This document shows positions 17,261 through 26,542 of a DNA stretch of 64,000 nt, one piece after another. The DNA comes from Rhodopseudomonas palustris (GTDB taxonomy: Bacteria > Pseudomonadota > Alphaproteobacteria > Rhizobiales > Xanthobacteraceae). The stretch covers positions 3,472,001-3,536,000 of the forward strand of contig NZ_CP019966.1 of the NCBI RefSeq assembly GCF_003031265.1, written 5' to 3'. The notes beneath the pieces are model-generated. The model saw nothing but the letters and a program-made list of their open reading frames with translations. It ran no database searches and was not told where the DNA came from. The translations under genes and the position numbers were made by a program. Numbering within the stretch: position 1 is the stretch's first letter; each line of letters begins with the position of its first letter.

Positions 17261-19885
17261 ATGATCCAACGCCCCACCAGTTCTCCCGATAATCAGTCGC
17301 TGTGGCGCGCCGCGCTCGACCAGACGCGCGATGCTGCTGTCGTTATCGATGATGCTGGCAATGTCTGCCTTTTCAACCGAGCCGCAGAACGGATCTGGGG
17401 GATCTGTCGCACGGACATCGTCGGACGTCACGCCGAGGTCATCGGCCTCGCCGGAACGACCTCGAAGCCAACTTCCGGTGTCTTCTTCCCGCACGCTACA
17501 TCGAACGGCGTCGCCATTCTCGAAATCCCACGACCGGACGGCCAAGTCATCAGCGCCGAGCTCACGCAATCGACGATCAGCACGTACGGCCACAACTACA
17601 CTCTCGTCACCGCGCGCGATATCACGCCCGAGATGGAGCGCCGCAAAGGCATCGAACTACTCACCTCGATCGCTGACCGCACCACCCGTGCGGTGCTGGT
17701 TACAGATGCCGATCTGAGGCTGCTCTACACCAACGCCGCGTTCACCAGCCTGTTCGGCTACGGCGCCACGGATGTCAAAGGCCGCAATGTCATCGATCTC
17801 CTCGCCGGCAACCACACCAATCGCCGGACGATCGCCAGCCTGAAACGATGGATCGCCGATACCGAGGGCGGCGAAGAAGAGATCCTGGTTTACGATCACA
17901 ATGGTGACGAGATCTGGATCTCGGCCGACGTGAAAGCGCTGCGCAATCCGCAAGGCAGGATCACGCAGGTCTTCGCACTGCTGACCGACATCTCGGAAAC
18001 CCGGCAATTGCGTATGCTGCAGCAGCTGACGCTCAGCGCACTCGCGGACGAGATTCCGATCACCGACGTCGCCGACCGGATGTGCCGCTTTGTCGAGAAA
18101 ATCGCGCCGGACGTGGTCTCCACCATCCTGCACGTCGACGCGCAGGGGCTGTTGCACCCGCTCGGTGGCCCGAGCCTGCCCGAGGATTACTCGCGCGCGC
18201 TCGACGGCGTGTCGATCGGCCCGCAGGTCGGCGCGTGTGGCACCGCGGCGTATTACGGCGAACCGGTGCTGGCGCTCGACATCGACACCGATCCGCGCTG
18301 GGAGCCGTTCAAGAAGCGGCTGTTGGAAATCGGGCTGCGCGCCTGCTGGTCGTCGCCGATCAAGGCCAAGGACGGCCGTGTGATCGGCACCTTCGCGTTC
18401 TATTTCCGTGCCTCCCGTCCGCCGAGCCATTGGCATCACCGCATCGTCGATGCCTGCCTGCATCTCGGCGCGCTCGCGATCGAGCGCATGGAGTCGCGGG
18501 CGCAGATCGCGCGCCTTGCCTATTTCGACATGCTGACCGGCCTGCCCAACCGGGCGCGGCTGCGCGATCTGATCGGCGAAGCGACCGCAGCCTGCCCGCG
18601 AGGCCGCAACGTTGCGCTGGCGTTTCTCGACGTCGACAACTTCAAGGACATCAATGACACGCTGGGCCATGCCGCCGGCGACGAATTCCTGATCGAGTTC
18701 GCCCGAAGGCTGCGCGATCAGGTTCAGCCCGGCGACGTTGTGGGCCGGCTCGGCGGTGACGAATTCGTCGTCGTGCTTCCGAACCGGGAGCCGGCTGAGA
18801 TTGAACCGGTGGTGGCTCGGATCAGCGAGGCGCTGATGGTACCGTTCGCGCTGTGCAACAGCCAGGTGCCGATGTCGGCCAGCATCGGCGTCAGCCTGTA
18901 TCCCGACAACGCCACCGACCTCGACACGCTGATCAACCAGGCCGACACCGCGATGTATCGCGCCAAGCGTTCGGGCCGCTCGACCTACCGGCTGTTCAAT
19001 TGCGACATGCACGGCGCGGCGGAGCAGCGGATGGCCTATGCGGCCGCGCTACGCTCGGCGCTAGCGAACAGCCGCCTCGAATTGCATTACCAGCCGCAGA
19101 TCCGCACCGGCGATGGCGCGCTGCACGGCGTCGAAGCCATGGCGCGCTGGAACGATCCGGCGCTCGGTCCGGTGCCGCCGACAAAATTCATTCCGCTCGC
19201 CGAAGAGTGCGGCCTGATCGACCAGATCGCGTGCTGGTCGATCCGCGAGGCCTGCCGGCAGATGCGGGCATGGCGCGACCAGGGACTCGAGGTGCCGAGC
19301 GTCGCCGTCAATCTGTCGCCGATCAACTTCGAGAATCCAGCGCTGCCGACACTGGTGGCCGACACGCTCGCGACCTATCACCTGCCGCCCGAAGCTCTGA
19401 TGCTCGAAGTCACCGAAGGCGTCGCCCAGGACAACCGCTCGACCGCGCACGAGACGATGATGGCGCTGCGCCGGATCGGGGTCGGGCTGTCGCTCGACGA
19501 TTTCGGCACCGGCTATTCCAATCTCAACCGGCTGGCGCAATTGCCGATCCGCGAGCTCAAGATCGATCGCGGCTTCATGAGCGAATTTGAGACCAGCCCC
19601 ACCGCCCGCGCCGTCGTCACCACCGTGGTGCGGGTCGGCCAGAGCCTCGCCCTCAGCGTCGTCGCCGAAGGCGTCGAGACCCCCGCTCAATTCCAGCTCC
19701 TGAGCGAGCTCGGTTGCGACGTCGCCCAGGGCTTCCTGTATGCGCCAGCACTGGCGCCGGCTGCGTTCGAGCAATGGCTGCTCGGCTACAGCGCCTCCCG
19801 CGCCGGCACCATGATGGAGCGCATTAGCCCGACGAGCACGGATGACCGGCCGGCGCCGTTCACTGCCACGCGGCGGCGGAACTAA
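17261..19885 (+). CDS. PAS-PAS-GAF-GGDEF-EAL cyclic-di-GMP signalling protein
   Basis: 874 residues, cytosolic, no membrane segment. PAS1 is about 12-125, PAS2 140-255, GAF 270-415, GGDEF 425-590, EAL 605-855. The cyclase signature RLGGDEF (around 497) is intact. In the phosphodiesterase domain the name motif reads EAM instead of EAL (around 623), while NLSPINFENP, EVTEGV, DDFGTGYS (about 745) and KIDRGF are kept, so metal and base residues are mostly present and activity is plausible. GAF motif GACGTAAYYGEPV is typical of redox or ligand-sensing GAFs in this class. It stands alone with a 265-base upstream gap. Confidence 0.92.
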   Translation: MIQRPTSSPDNQSLWRAALDQTRDAAVVIDDAGNVCLFNRAAERIWGICRTDIVGRHAEVIGLAGTTSKPTSGVFFPHATSNGVAILEIPRPDGQVISAELTQSTISTYGHNYTLVTARDITPEMERRKGIELLTSIADRTTRAVLVTDADLRLLYTNAAFTSLFGYGATDVKGRNVIDLLAGNHTNRRTIASLKRWIADTEGGEEEILVYDHNGDEIWISADVKALRNPQGRITQVFALLTDISETRQLRMLQQLTLSALADEIPITDVADRMCRFVEKIAPDVVSTILHVDAQGLLHPLGGPSLPEDYSRALDGVSIGPQVGACGTAAYYGEPVLALDIDTDPRWEPFKKRLLEIGLRACWSSPIKAKDGRVIGTFAFYFRASRPPSHWHHRIVDACLHLGALAIERMESRAQIARLAYFDMLTGLPNRARLRDLIGEATAACPRGRNVALAFLDVDNFKDINDTLGHAAGDEFLIEFARRLRDQVQPGDVVGRLGGDEFVVVLPNREPAEIEPVVARISEALMVPFALCNSQVPMSASIGVSLYPDNATDLDTLINQADTAMYRAKRSGRSTYRLFNCDMHGAAEQRMAYAAALRSALANSRLELHYQPQIRTGDGALHGVEAMARWNDPALGPVPPTKFIPLAEECGLIDQIACWSIREACRQMRAWRDQGLEVPSVAVNLSPINFENPALPTLVADTLATYHLPPEALMLEVTEGVAQDNRSTAHETMMALRRIGVGLSLDDFGTGYSNLNRLAQLPIRELKIDRGFMSEFETSPTARAVVTTVVRVGQSLALSVVAEGVETPAQFQLLSELGCDVAQGFLYAPALAPAAFEQWLLGYSASRAGTMMERISPTSTDDRPAPFTATRRRN

Positions 19886-19907
19886 CCGCCACCGCGTTTG
19901 CGCGCGC

Positions 19908-20339
19908 TTACGCCACGGCTGCCGATCGCGGTGTGGCTGCGAGCTTGCGCGCGATATAGCGCTGCTCCTGGGTCAGACCACCGAAGCCATAGCCGTCGGC
20001 CCGCACGCCGTTGACGTGGACATAGCTCTCCGAATGCAGCGGTCCGAGCAACTCGCCCATGCGGGCGTAGGTCGCAGCAATGAACTCCGCTTTCTCGTCC
20101 TTAGTGTTGCTGCTGTCGACGATCCGGATGTCGAGCCAGAAGCTGGCGAGGTTCTGATCCGCCAGCGAGGCACCGGCCGCGAACCAGTCGTCCGGATCGA
20201 CCTGCTCCACGATCACCGCCGTCACCTTGGGATCCTTGTGCAGGATGGTGGCGGCGAGATCGCTGGCCGCGGCGGCGATCCGCGGCTTCAGGTCCGAGGT
20301 CGGGCGCGGCGTCGAATAATGCACGGTGATCAGCGGCAT
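19908..20339 (-). CDS. Tautomerase family protein (4-oxalocrotonate tautomerase-like)
   Basis: 143 residues, about twice the length of a 4-oxalocrotonate tautomerase monomer. After Met comes PLITVHY, which would leave the catalytic N-terminal Pro free once Met is removed. VTAVIVEQVDPDDWFAAG is the second conserved strand and loop of this larger subgroup. The family does proton transfer on keto-enol substrates; the actual substrate is unknown. The gene is divergent from a LysR regulator, a common arrangement in which the regulator controls the neighbour. Confidence 0.8.
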   Translation of the reverse strand: MPLITVHYSTPRPTSDLKPRIAAAASDLAATILHKDPKVTAVIVEQVDPDDWFAAGASLADQNLASFWLDIRIVDSSNTKDEKAEFIAATYARMGELLGPLHSESYVHVNGVRADGYGFGGLTQEQRYIARKLAATPRSAAVA

Positions 20340-20447
20340 CGGTAGCTCCTCTCAACAAGTGTTCGATGCCGCAGAAGCTAGACCCCGCCCATAGATCACG
20401 CTACAGTATCAATCTGCGTTTCAATCATAACGATTTCTGATGATGAG
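20340..20447. promoter_or_regulatory. Divergent promoter region, tautomerase / LysR gene
   Basis: 108 bases between opposite start codons, more AT-rich than its surroundings near the LysR side. A small dyad AATC-ATAAC-GATT at about 20424-20436 could be part of a LysR box, but this is weak. Confidence 0.35.
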
Positions 20448-21296
20448 ATGATCGACCTCGACATCGCCGCGGTACGCGCCTTCGTCCACGTCGCCGACCT
20501 GCGCAGCTTCACGCGGGCCGCCGAAGCGCTCGGCACCACCCAGGCCGCGGTCAGCATGCGGCTGCAGCGCCTGGAGGCGCTGCTCGAACGACGACTGCTG
20601 GAGCGCTCGCCGCGCTCGGTCGGGCTGACCGCAGAAGGCTCGGCATTTCTGGATCGGGCCCGCGCGCTGATCGAGACGAACGATCGCGCGGTCGCCAGCG
20701 AGCGCGTGATCGTTCAGTCACTCCGGCTTGGAATCAGCGACCACGTCGCCGGGCCGGATTTGGTGCCGCTGCTGGCCCGGCTTGGCCGAGGGCGCTCCGA
20801 CCTGCGGATCGAAGTCAACATTGGGTTCTCGCGCGACTTAGTCGACGCGTTCGATCGCGCAGAGCTGGATGCGATCTGCATCCGCGAAAGCGCGGGGCGA
20901 CGCGGTGGGGAGACCTTGCTGCGCGATGAATTCGGCTGGTTCGCAGCGCCCGATTTCGATCTCGTCCACGGCGCGCCCGTTGCGCTGGCCTCGCTCGCTG
21001 CGCCGTGCGGCGTACGGGCAACCGCGGTGCGAGCGCTCGACAAGGCCAGGGTGTCATGGACCGAAGTGTTCGTCGGCGGCGGCGTCAGTGCGGTGGTCGC
21101 CGCGGCGCTCGCCGGCCTCGCCGTCGCACCGCTGGCCAAACGCATCGCGCCGCCCGGACTCGTCGATGTCGGTGCCAAACTGAAGCTGCCACGCCTGCCT
21201 GCGTCGCCGGTCGTGCTGCACTCCCGCGTCAGCGATGCGAGCCGGCGCGCGGCGCTCCGGACTTTGGCGGCGACATTCAGGCAGATCGCAGGCTAA
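20448..21296 (+). CDS. LysR-family transcriptional regulator
   Basis: 282 residues. The N-terminal winged helix-turn-helix (DIAAVRAFVHVADLRSFTRAAEALGTTQAAVSMRLQRLEALLERRLLER) is textbook LysR. The C-terminal effector-binding domain (about 88-280) is present, with SLRLGISDHVAGPDLVPLL and a truncated-looking second half of normal family length. It is divergent from the tautomerase gene, which it probably regulates together with itself. The effector is not predictable. Confidence 0.92.
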   Translation: MIDLDIAAVRAFVHVADLRSFTRAAEALGTTQAAVSMRLQRLEALLERRLLERSPRSVGLTAEGSAFLDRARALIETNDRAVASERVIVQSLRLGISDHVAGPDLVPLLARLGRGRSDLRIEVNIGFSRDLVDAFDRAELDAICIRESAGRRGGETLLRDEFGWFAAPDFDLVHGAPVALASLAAPCGVRATAVRALDKARVSWTEVFVGGGVSAVVAAALAGLAVAPLAKRIAPPGLVDVGAKLKLPRLPASPVVLHSRVSDASRRAALRTLAATFRQIAG

Positions 21297-21314
21297 GCCA
21301 GCGTCGCGCCAGTC

Positions 21315-21614
21315 TCACAGGGTCGACAGGATCGAAAAACGCTCGCCCGGCTGACGCAGGTTCAGGACGTCAGGCTGTGCGGTCTCTGCCACCACCGCTT
21401 CGACCCGCGCCGCCGATGGGCCGTGCTGGCATCGCGCGATCATCTCGCTGACGACGTGGTCGCCACCGGCCAGAGTGGCTTCGACGCTGCCGTCACGGCG
21501 ATTACGGACCCACCCTTGCAGACCCATGGCCTCGGCGGTGTGAGCGAGCCAGGTCCGATAGCCGACGCCCTGCACCCGGCCGCGGATCGTCACCTGCCGG
21601 ATGATCTCGCTCAT
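21315..21614 (-). CDS. acyP: Acylphosphatase
   Basis: 99 residues. GRVQGVGYR carries the phosphate-binding loop and catalytic Arg (R20), and GWVRNRRDGSVEA has the catalytic Asn (N38). It hydrolyses acyl phosphates such as carbamoyl or acetyl phosphate. The ATG overlaps the stop of the upstream gene, so it is translated as part of the pccA operon. Confidence 0.93.
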   Translation of the reverse strand: MSEIIRQVTIRGRVQGVGYRTWLAHTAEAMGLQGWVRNRRDGSVEATLAGGDHVVSEMIARCQHGPSAARVEAVVAETAQPDVLNLRQPGERFSILSTL

Positions 21615-22480
21615 CAGCGCTTCACACCGAGGAAGTGTTCGCCCCGATCGGTGACGACGTCGGCGCGCGTCACCTTGTCCATCAGGTCGGCGCCGGCGAG
21701 CCCGGTCAATTGCTTCGGCGTGGCGCCGGCTTTGATCGCCGACAACGTTTTGAACACCGCCTCGGTCGCAGCAGCGATCGGCGCATGGCCCTGCACCGCA
21801 ATGCGGACACGCCTGCCCGCAAGATGATCGAAGTCGCCGAGCTCGGCCGGCGGACTACCGAGCGCCAGCGGCAGCGTGGTTGCGGCGCTGATCGCTTCGA
21901 GCTGCGCGCGGGTCTTCACGCCGGTGAAGAACAACGCATCGACGCCAGCGGCCTCATAGGCCAGCGCGCGTTCGATCGCATCATCGAGCGAGGTGATTGA
22001 GCAGGCACCGGTGCGGCCGAAAATAACTAGGTTGGGATCGTGCCGCGCATCGAGCGCGGCCTTGATCTTGCCGAGCCCCTCCTCGCGCGACACAAGCTGC
22101 GGCTTGGCCTCGCCGTAAGCCTGCGGCAGCAGCGTGTCTTCAATGGTGAGACCCGCGGCGCCCGCCGCTTCGAGTTCTTCGACGGTGCGGCGAACGTTGA
22201 GCGCATTGCCGTAGCCGTGGTCGGCGTCGACCACCACCGGCAGGGCCGCGGCGCGGCTCATCCGCCGCACCTGCTCGGCAAGCTCGGTCAACGTGATCAG
22301 CGCGATGTCGGGATCGCCGAGGATCGCCAGCGAGGCCACCGAGCCGCCGAACATCCCGAACGGAAAGCCGAGGTCGTCGGCGATCCGGATCGAGATGGCA
22401 TCGTACACCGACGCCGGGCGCACGCAGGCGGATCCGGTGAGGATTGCCCGCAATGCGCTGCGGCGGTCGCGCCAAGCCAC
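21614..22480 (-). CDS. Isocitrate lyase/PEP mutase family protein, probable oxaloacetate decarboxylase
   Basis: 288 residues. The TIM-barrel family signature is DADHGYGNALNVRRTVEELEAAG with a Mg2+-binding Asp, then GLTIEDTLLPQAYG and VIFGRTGACSITSLDDAIERALAYEAAGVDALFF. The IEDTLLPQAYG form and GYGNALNV, rather than the KKCGH lyase motif, point to the oxaloacetate decarboxylase subgroup (as in Pseudomonas PA4872) over true methylisocitrate lyase, whose catalytic Cys is absent. It starts 6 bases after the pccA stop and overlaps the acyP start. Decarboxylation of oxaloacetate would fit next to propionyl-CoA carboxylase, but this pairing is inference. Confidence 0.82.
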   Translation of the reverse strand: MAWRDRRSALRAILTGSACVRPASVYDAISIRIADDLGFPFGMFGGSVASLAILGDPDIALITLTELAEQVRRMSRAAALPVVVDADHGYGNALNVRRTVEELEAAGAAGLTIEDTLLPQAYGEAKPQLVSREEGLGKIKAALDARHDPNLVIFGRTGACSITSLDDAIERALAYEAAGVDALFFTGVKTRAQLEAISAATTLPLALGSPPAELGDFDHLAGRRVRIAVQGHAPIAAATEAVFKTLSAIKAGATPKQLTGLAGADLMDKVTRADVVTDRGEHFLGVKR

Positions 22481-22486
22481 GGCGGC

Positions 22487-24502
22487 TTACGCGAACTCGA
22501 GGATCAGCGCATCGACCGCGAGCGTCGCTCCGGCCGCGGCGTGGATCTTCTTGACGGTGCCGTCGCGCTCGGCGCGCAGCACGTTCTGCATCTTCATCGC
22601 CTCGACCACCGCCAGCGTCTCGCCGGCCTTGACCTCCTGGCCTTCGGTCACCGCGATCGACACGATCAGGCCCGGCATCGGGCACAGCACCTTCTTGCCG
22701 GTGTCAGCCTTATCGGCTTCCTTCATCCAGCGCGCGGCCGCGGCTTCACGCTCGGTGAAAACGTTGACCGACACTTCGTAGCCGTGATGCGCCAGCTTGA
22801 AGCCGTTCGGGATCGCGCGGACCTGCACCGCGACCGGATGGCCGTCGATGGTGCCTTCCCACACCGGATCGCCCGGCATCCAGGACGACAGCAACTGGTG
22901 CGGCTGACCGAGCGAACCGTCAGCATTGGCGAAGCGGACGACGAACGCCTCACCTTCGCGGATCACGTCGAGCGGCACTTCGCTGCGCTCCAGCCAGACA
23001 CAGCGGCGGCGCTCGCGGATCACCGCGCGGCCGATCATCTGGCCCGAGATCTTGCGCTTGCGCTCGCCAATCACCCGGTCGATCGCCGCGCCGACCGCAG
23101 CGATGCGGCGGGCGACTTCACCCTCCGGCACCCGCGGATGGAAGCCTTGCGGGAATTCCTCGGCGATGAAGCCGGTCGACAAATTGCCCTCGCGCCAGCG
23201 CGGATGCGTCATCAGCGCCGAGAGGAACGGAATGTTATGGCGGATGCCGTCGACGTAGAACGCGTCGAGCGCGTGGGTCTGCGCCTCGATCGCCGCGGCG
23301 CGCGACGGCCCGTGCGTCACCAGCTTGGCGATCATCGGGTCATAGAACATCGAGATCTCGCCGCCCTCCTGCACGCCGGTGTCGTTGCGCACCGTGATGC
23401 CGGAAGCCGCGCTCTCGGCCGGCGGGCGATACTTCACCAGGCGGCCGATCGACGGCAGGAAGTTGCGGAACGGATCTTCCGCATAGACGCGGGACTCGAT
23501 CGCCCAGCCCTTCAGCGTGACGTCCTTTTGCGCCAACGCCAGCTTCTCGCCGGCCGCCACGCGGATCATCTGCTCGACCAGGTCGATGCCGGTGACCATT
23601 TCGGTGACCGGATGTTCGACCTGCAGGCGGGTGTTCATTTCGAGGAAGTAGAAGCTCTTGTCTTGGCCGGCGACGAATTCGACGGTGCCGGCGGAGTCGT
23701 AGTTCACGGCCTTGGCCAGCGCGACCGCCTGCTCGCCCATCTTGCGGCGGGTGACTTCGTCGAGCAGCGGGCTCGGCGCTTCTTCGATCACCTTCTGATT
23801 GCGGCGCTGGATCGAGCACTCACGCTCGCCGAGATAGATGACGTTGCCGTGCTTGTCGCCGAGCACCTGGATTTCGATGTGGCGCGGATCGACGATGAAC
23901 TTCTCGATGAAGACCCGGTCGTCACCGAACGAGGCCTTGGCCTCGGCCTTGGCGAGGTTGAAGCCTTCGGCGACTTCCGCCCGCGAGTGCGCGATGCGCA
24001 TGCCCTTGCCGCCACCGCCGGCGGAGGCCTTGATCATCACCGGGTAGCCGATCTCGTCGGCGATCTTCACCGCGTGCTTGTCGTCCTCGATCACGCCGAG
24101 GAAGCCAGGCACGGTCGAAACCTTGGCCTGCGCGGCGGCCTTCTTCGACTCGATCTTGTCGCCCATCGCGGCGATCGCGCCGGGGTTCGGGCCGATGAAC
24201 ACGATGCCGGCCTCGGCCAGCGCCTTAGCGAACGCCTCACGCTCGGACAGGAAACCGTAGCCCGGATGCACCGCCTCGGCGCCGGTCTTCTTGCAGGCCT
24301 CGACGATCTTCTCGATCACCAGATAGCTCTCGGCCGCCGCCGGGGGGCCGATCAGCACCGCTTCATCGGCCATTTCGACGTGCAGCGCGTCGCGGTCCGC
24401 CTCGGAATAGACGGCGACCGTCTCGATACCCATACGACGCGCGGTCTTGATGACCCGGCAGGCGATCTCGCCGCGGTTGGCGATCAGAATTCGTTTGAAC
24501 AT
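22487..24502 (-). CDS. pccA: Propionyl/acyl-CoA carboxylase alpha subunit (biotin carboxylase with biotin carrier domain)
   Basis: 671 residues from MFKRILIANRGEIACRV (ATG 24502). Order: biotin carboxylase N domain (1-110), ATP-grasp with KASAGGGGKGMRIAHS (about 160-175) and EMNTRLQVEHPVTE, C domain, a BT linker region, then a C-terminal biotinyl domain with the EAMKM motif (biotin Lys about 637). It carboxylates biotin with bicarbonate and ATP; the beta subunit (carboxyltransferase) is not in the window. This is the alphaproteobacterial PccA layout. The pathway is propionyl-CoA to methylmalonyl-CoA. It leads the operon with the PEP mutase-family gene and acyP. Confidence 0.93.
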   Translation of the reverse strand: MFKRILIANRGEIACRVIKTARRMGIETVAVYSEADRDALHVEMADEAVLIGPPAAAESYLVIEKIVEACKKTGAEAVHPGYGFLSEREAFAKALAEAGIVFIGPNPGAIAAMGDKIESKKAAAQAKVSTVPGFLGVIEDDKHAVKIADEIGYPVMIKASAGGGGKGMRIAHSRAEVAEGFNLAKAEAKASFGDDRVFIEKFIVDPRHIEIQVLGDKHGNVIYLGERECSIQRRNQKVIEEAPSPLLDEVTRRKMGEQAVALAKAVNYDSAGTVEFVAGQDKSFYFLEMNTRLQVEHPVTEMVTGIDLVEQMIRVAAGEKLALAQKDVTLKGWAIESRVYAEDPFRNFLPSIGRLVKYRPPAESAASGITVRNDTGVQEGGEISMFYDPMIAKLVTHGPSRAAAIEAQTHALDAFYVDGIRHNIPFLSALMTHPRWREGNLSTGFIAEEFPQGFHPRVPEGEVARRIAAVGAAIDRVIGERKRKISGQMIGRAVIRERRRCVWLERSEVPLDVIREGEAFVVRFANADGSLGQPHQLLSSWMPGDPVWEGTIDGHPVAVQVRAIPNGFKLAHHGYEVSVNVFTEREAAAARWMKEADKADTGKKVLCPMPGLIVSIAVTEGQEVKAGETLAVVEAMKMQNVLRAERDGTVKKIHAAAGATLAVDALILEFA

Positions 24503-24655
24503 GCTCTTTTTCTTGCAACCTTGGATGGTTCTGCTGTCCCGGGCGGGGCAGCGACGGGGCATTGCGGGTGTGCTTGTAACAATTCTGTCGCCGGGGAAAA
24601 CTAGATATTGCGAAGGGGTCCCCAGCGTGGGCCCCAATCAACCCAAGGCCCTGTC

Positions 24656-26506
24656 ATGCGCCGCACACTCGCCCTACTGTCCGCGGGCCTCTGCCTGCTG
24701 TCCGTCTCCACCGCTTTCGCCCAGAACACTCCGCCCCGCAACCTGATTCTGTTCATTCCCGACGGCCTGCGGGCGAAGTCCGTCAGCCCGGAGACCGCCC
24801 CGGCGATGGCCGCGCTCCGCGATCAGGGCGTCAATTTCAAGAATCCGCATTCGCTGTTTCCGACCTTCACCATGGCGAACGGTTCGGCGATGGCGACTGG
24901 GCATTATCTCGGCGACACCGGCACCTTCAGCAACACCATCTATACCGGCTACAGCGTTCCGCCGGCCGGTAATACCGTGGTTCCGTTCATCGAGAACGAT
25001 GACGTCGTCGGCGACATCGATAATCATTTCGACGGCAATTACCTCAACGAGGAAAGCCTGCTGAAGCTCGCCCGCGACAAGGGGCTGAGCACCGCGGCGA
25101 TCGGCAAGCTCGGCCCGACCCTGCTGTTCGACCACACCGACCGGGCCGACAAGCCGGGTCCGCATTCGATCGTGATCGATGATGCGACCGGTTCGCCGAA
25201 GGGCGTGCCCCTGCCTGACGACTTCAAGGCCGAGCTCGACAAGCTCGGGCTGCCGCAGAAGCCACCGGCCCGCGGCGAGAACGCCAAGGCCGGCGACGCC
25301 AAGACGCCCGGCACACTGGTCGCAAACGTCGTGCAGCAGGCCTATTTCGCCGACGTCGCCGCCAAGGCGGTGTTGCCGCTGTTCAAGCAGCGCGGCAAGC
25401 CTTTCGTGCTGGTGTTCTGGTCCCGCGATCCGGATGGAAGCCAGCACAATCAAGGCGATAGCCTGAACGAGCTGACACCCGGCATTAACGGGCCGACCTC
25501 GCTGGCCGGAATTCGCAATGCGGACAACAACCTCGCGCAATTGCGCAAAGCTCTGGATGAGCTCGGGCTCTCCGCCTCGACCAACATCATCGTCTCGGCC
25601 GACCACGGCTTCTCGACGATCTCGAAGCAGAGCAAGACCTCGCCGTCTGCCAAGGCGAGCTACGACGACACCCCGGCCGGCTTCCTGCCGATGGGCTTCC
25701 TCGCCATCGATCTGGCGAAGGCGCTGAAGCTGCCGCTGTTCGATCCCAACAACGGCAACGCGCCGGTCGGCGACAACGCCCACCCCAAGGCCGGCAACGG
25801 CGTGCTCGGCAAGGATACGGCCAAGCCGGATCTGGTGGTTGCGACCAATGGCGGCTCGGACCTGATCTACCTGCCGACCGGCGACAAGAAGCTCGCCGGC
25901 CGCACCATCCGGGCCCTGCTCGAGCAGGACTACGTCAGCGGGCTGTTCGTCGATGACTCGCTCGGCAGCTTCCCCGGCGCGCTGCCGCTGTCGGCGCTCA
26001 ACCTGAAGGGCAAGGCCGCGACGCCGACGCCAACGATCGTGGTCAACTTCCGGTCCTACGCGTCCGGCTGCGCCGAGCAGACGCAGTGCTCGGTGCAGGT
26101 CGCCGACACCGTGCTGCGCCAGGGCCAGGGCATGCACGGCTCGTTCAGCCGCGGCGATACCATGAACTTCATGGCGGCGACCGGCCCGGACTTCAAAGCC
26201 AGCTTCGCCGACCCGCTGCCGGTGAGCAACGCCGACGTCGGGTTCACCGCGGCGAAGCTGATGGGGCTCGATCCGACCACCAAGGGCAAGCTGATCGGCC
26301 GGGTGATGACCGAGGCGATGCCGAACGGCGCTGTGCCGAAAGCCACCCAGGAGACGGTGCGCTCGAAATACGCCGCCAACGGGCTGCGCACCGTGCTGGC
26401 GATGCAGCGCGTCGGCGAGCAGCGCTATTTCGATGCCGCCGGCTTCCCGGGCCGCACCCTCGGCCTCGACGGCGAGACCTCCAAACAAAAAGCGGCGGGG
26501 AAATAA
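24656..26506 (+). CDS. Secreted alkaline phosphatase-superfamily protein (nucleotide pyrophosphatase/phosphodiesterase type)
   Basis: 616 residues from the ATG at 24656, signal peptide ending AFA|QN. Metal-site motifs of the superfamily: LILFIPDGLRAKSV (first Asp), LFPTFTMANGSAMATGHY (Thr nucleophile), FWSRDPDGSQHNQGD (Asp and His) and VSADHGFSTI (Asp-His). The order and spacing are those of type I phosphodiesterase/nucleotide pyrophosphatases, acting in the periplasm or outside. It is larger than the usual family, with an insert of ~120 residues after the fourth motif. Divergent from pccA (153 bases between starts). Its final codons lie inside a terminator hairpin. Confidence 0.88.
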   Translation: MRRTLALLSAGLCLLSVSTAFAQNTPPRNLILFIPDGLRAKSVSPETAPAMAALRDQGVNFKNPHSLFPTFTMANGSAMATGHYLGDTGTFSNTIYTGYSVPPAGNTVVPFIENDDVVGDIDNHFDGNYLNEESLLKLARDKGLSTAAIGKLGPTLLFDHTDRADKPGPHSIVIDDATGSPKGVPLPDDFKAELDKLGLPQKPPARGENAKAGDAKTPGTLVANVVQQAYFADVAAKAVLPLFKQRGKPFVLVFWSRDPDGSQHNQGDSLNELTPGINGPTSLAGIRNADNNLAQLRKALDELGLSASTNIIVSADHGFSTISKQSKTSPSAKASYDDTPAGFLPMGFLAIDLAKALKLPLFDPNNGNAPVGDNAHPKAGNGVLGKDTAKPDLVVATNGGSDLIYLPTGDKKLAGRTIRALLEQDYVSGLFVDDSLGSFPGALPLSALNLKGKAATPTPTIVVNFRSYASGCAEQTQCSVQVADTVLRQGQGMHGSFSRGDTMNFMAATGPDFKASFADPLPVSNADVGFTAAKLMGLDPTTKGKLIGRVMTEAMPNGAVPKATQETVRSKYAANGLRTVLAMQRVGEQRYFDAAGFPGRTLGLDGETSKQKAAGK

Positions 26507-26516
26507 CCCCGCCGCT
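26491..26516. terminator. Bidirectional terminator overlapping the phosphatase stop codon
   Basis: AGCGGCGGGG (26491-26500) and CCCCGCCGCT (26507-26516) form a perfect 10-bp stem with a 6-base loop; the TAA stop (26504-26506) sits in the loop. On the minus strand the stem is followed by TTTTGTTT, making a strong intrinsic terminator for the gene at 26543. On the plus strand the T-tract is weak. Confidence 0.85.
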
Positions 26517-26542
26517 TGCTTGCAGAACTTGGCTTCGGACGA

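Noticed and set aside
22040..24604. Long plus-strand open frame opposite pccA (854 codons)
   Set aside because: It is the antisense of a clear biotin carboxylase; its residues are Arg/His/Asp-rich and show no domain. High GC creates such frames.
24674..26488. 604-codon minus-strand frame opposite the phosphatase
   Set aside because: Antisense shadow rich in Arg, Gly and Val; phosphatase motifs on the plus strand are complete.
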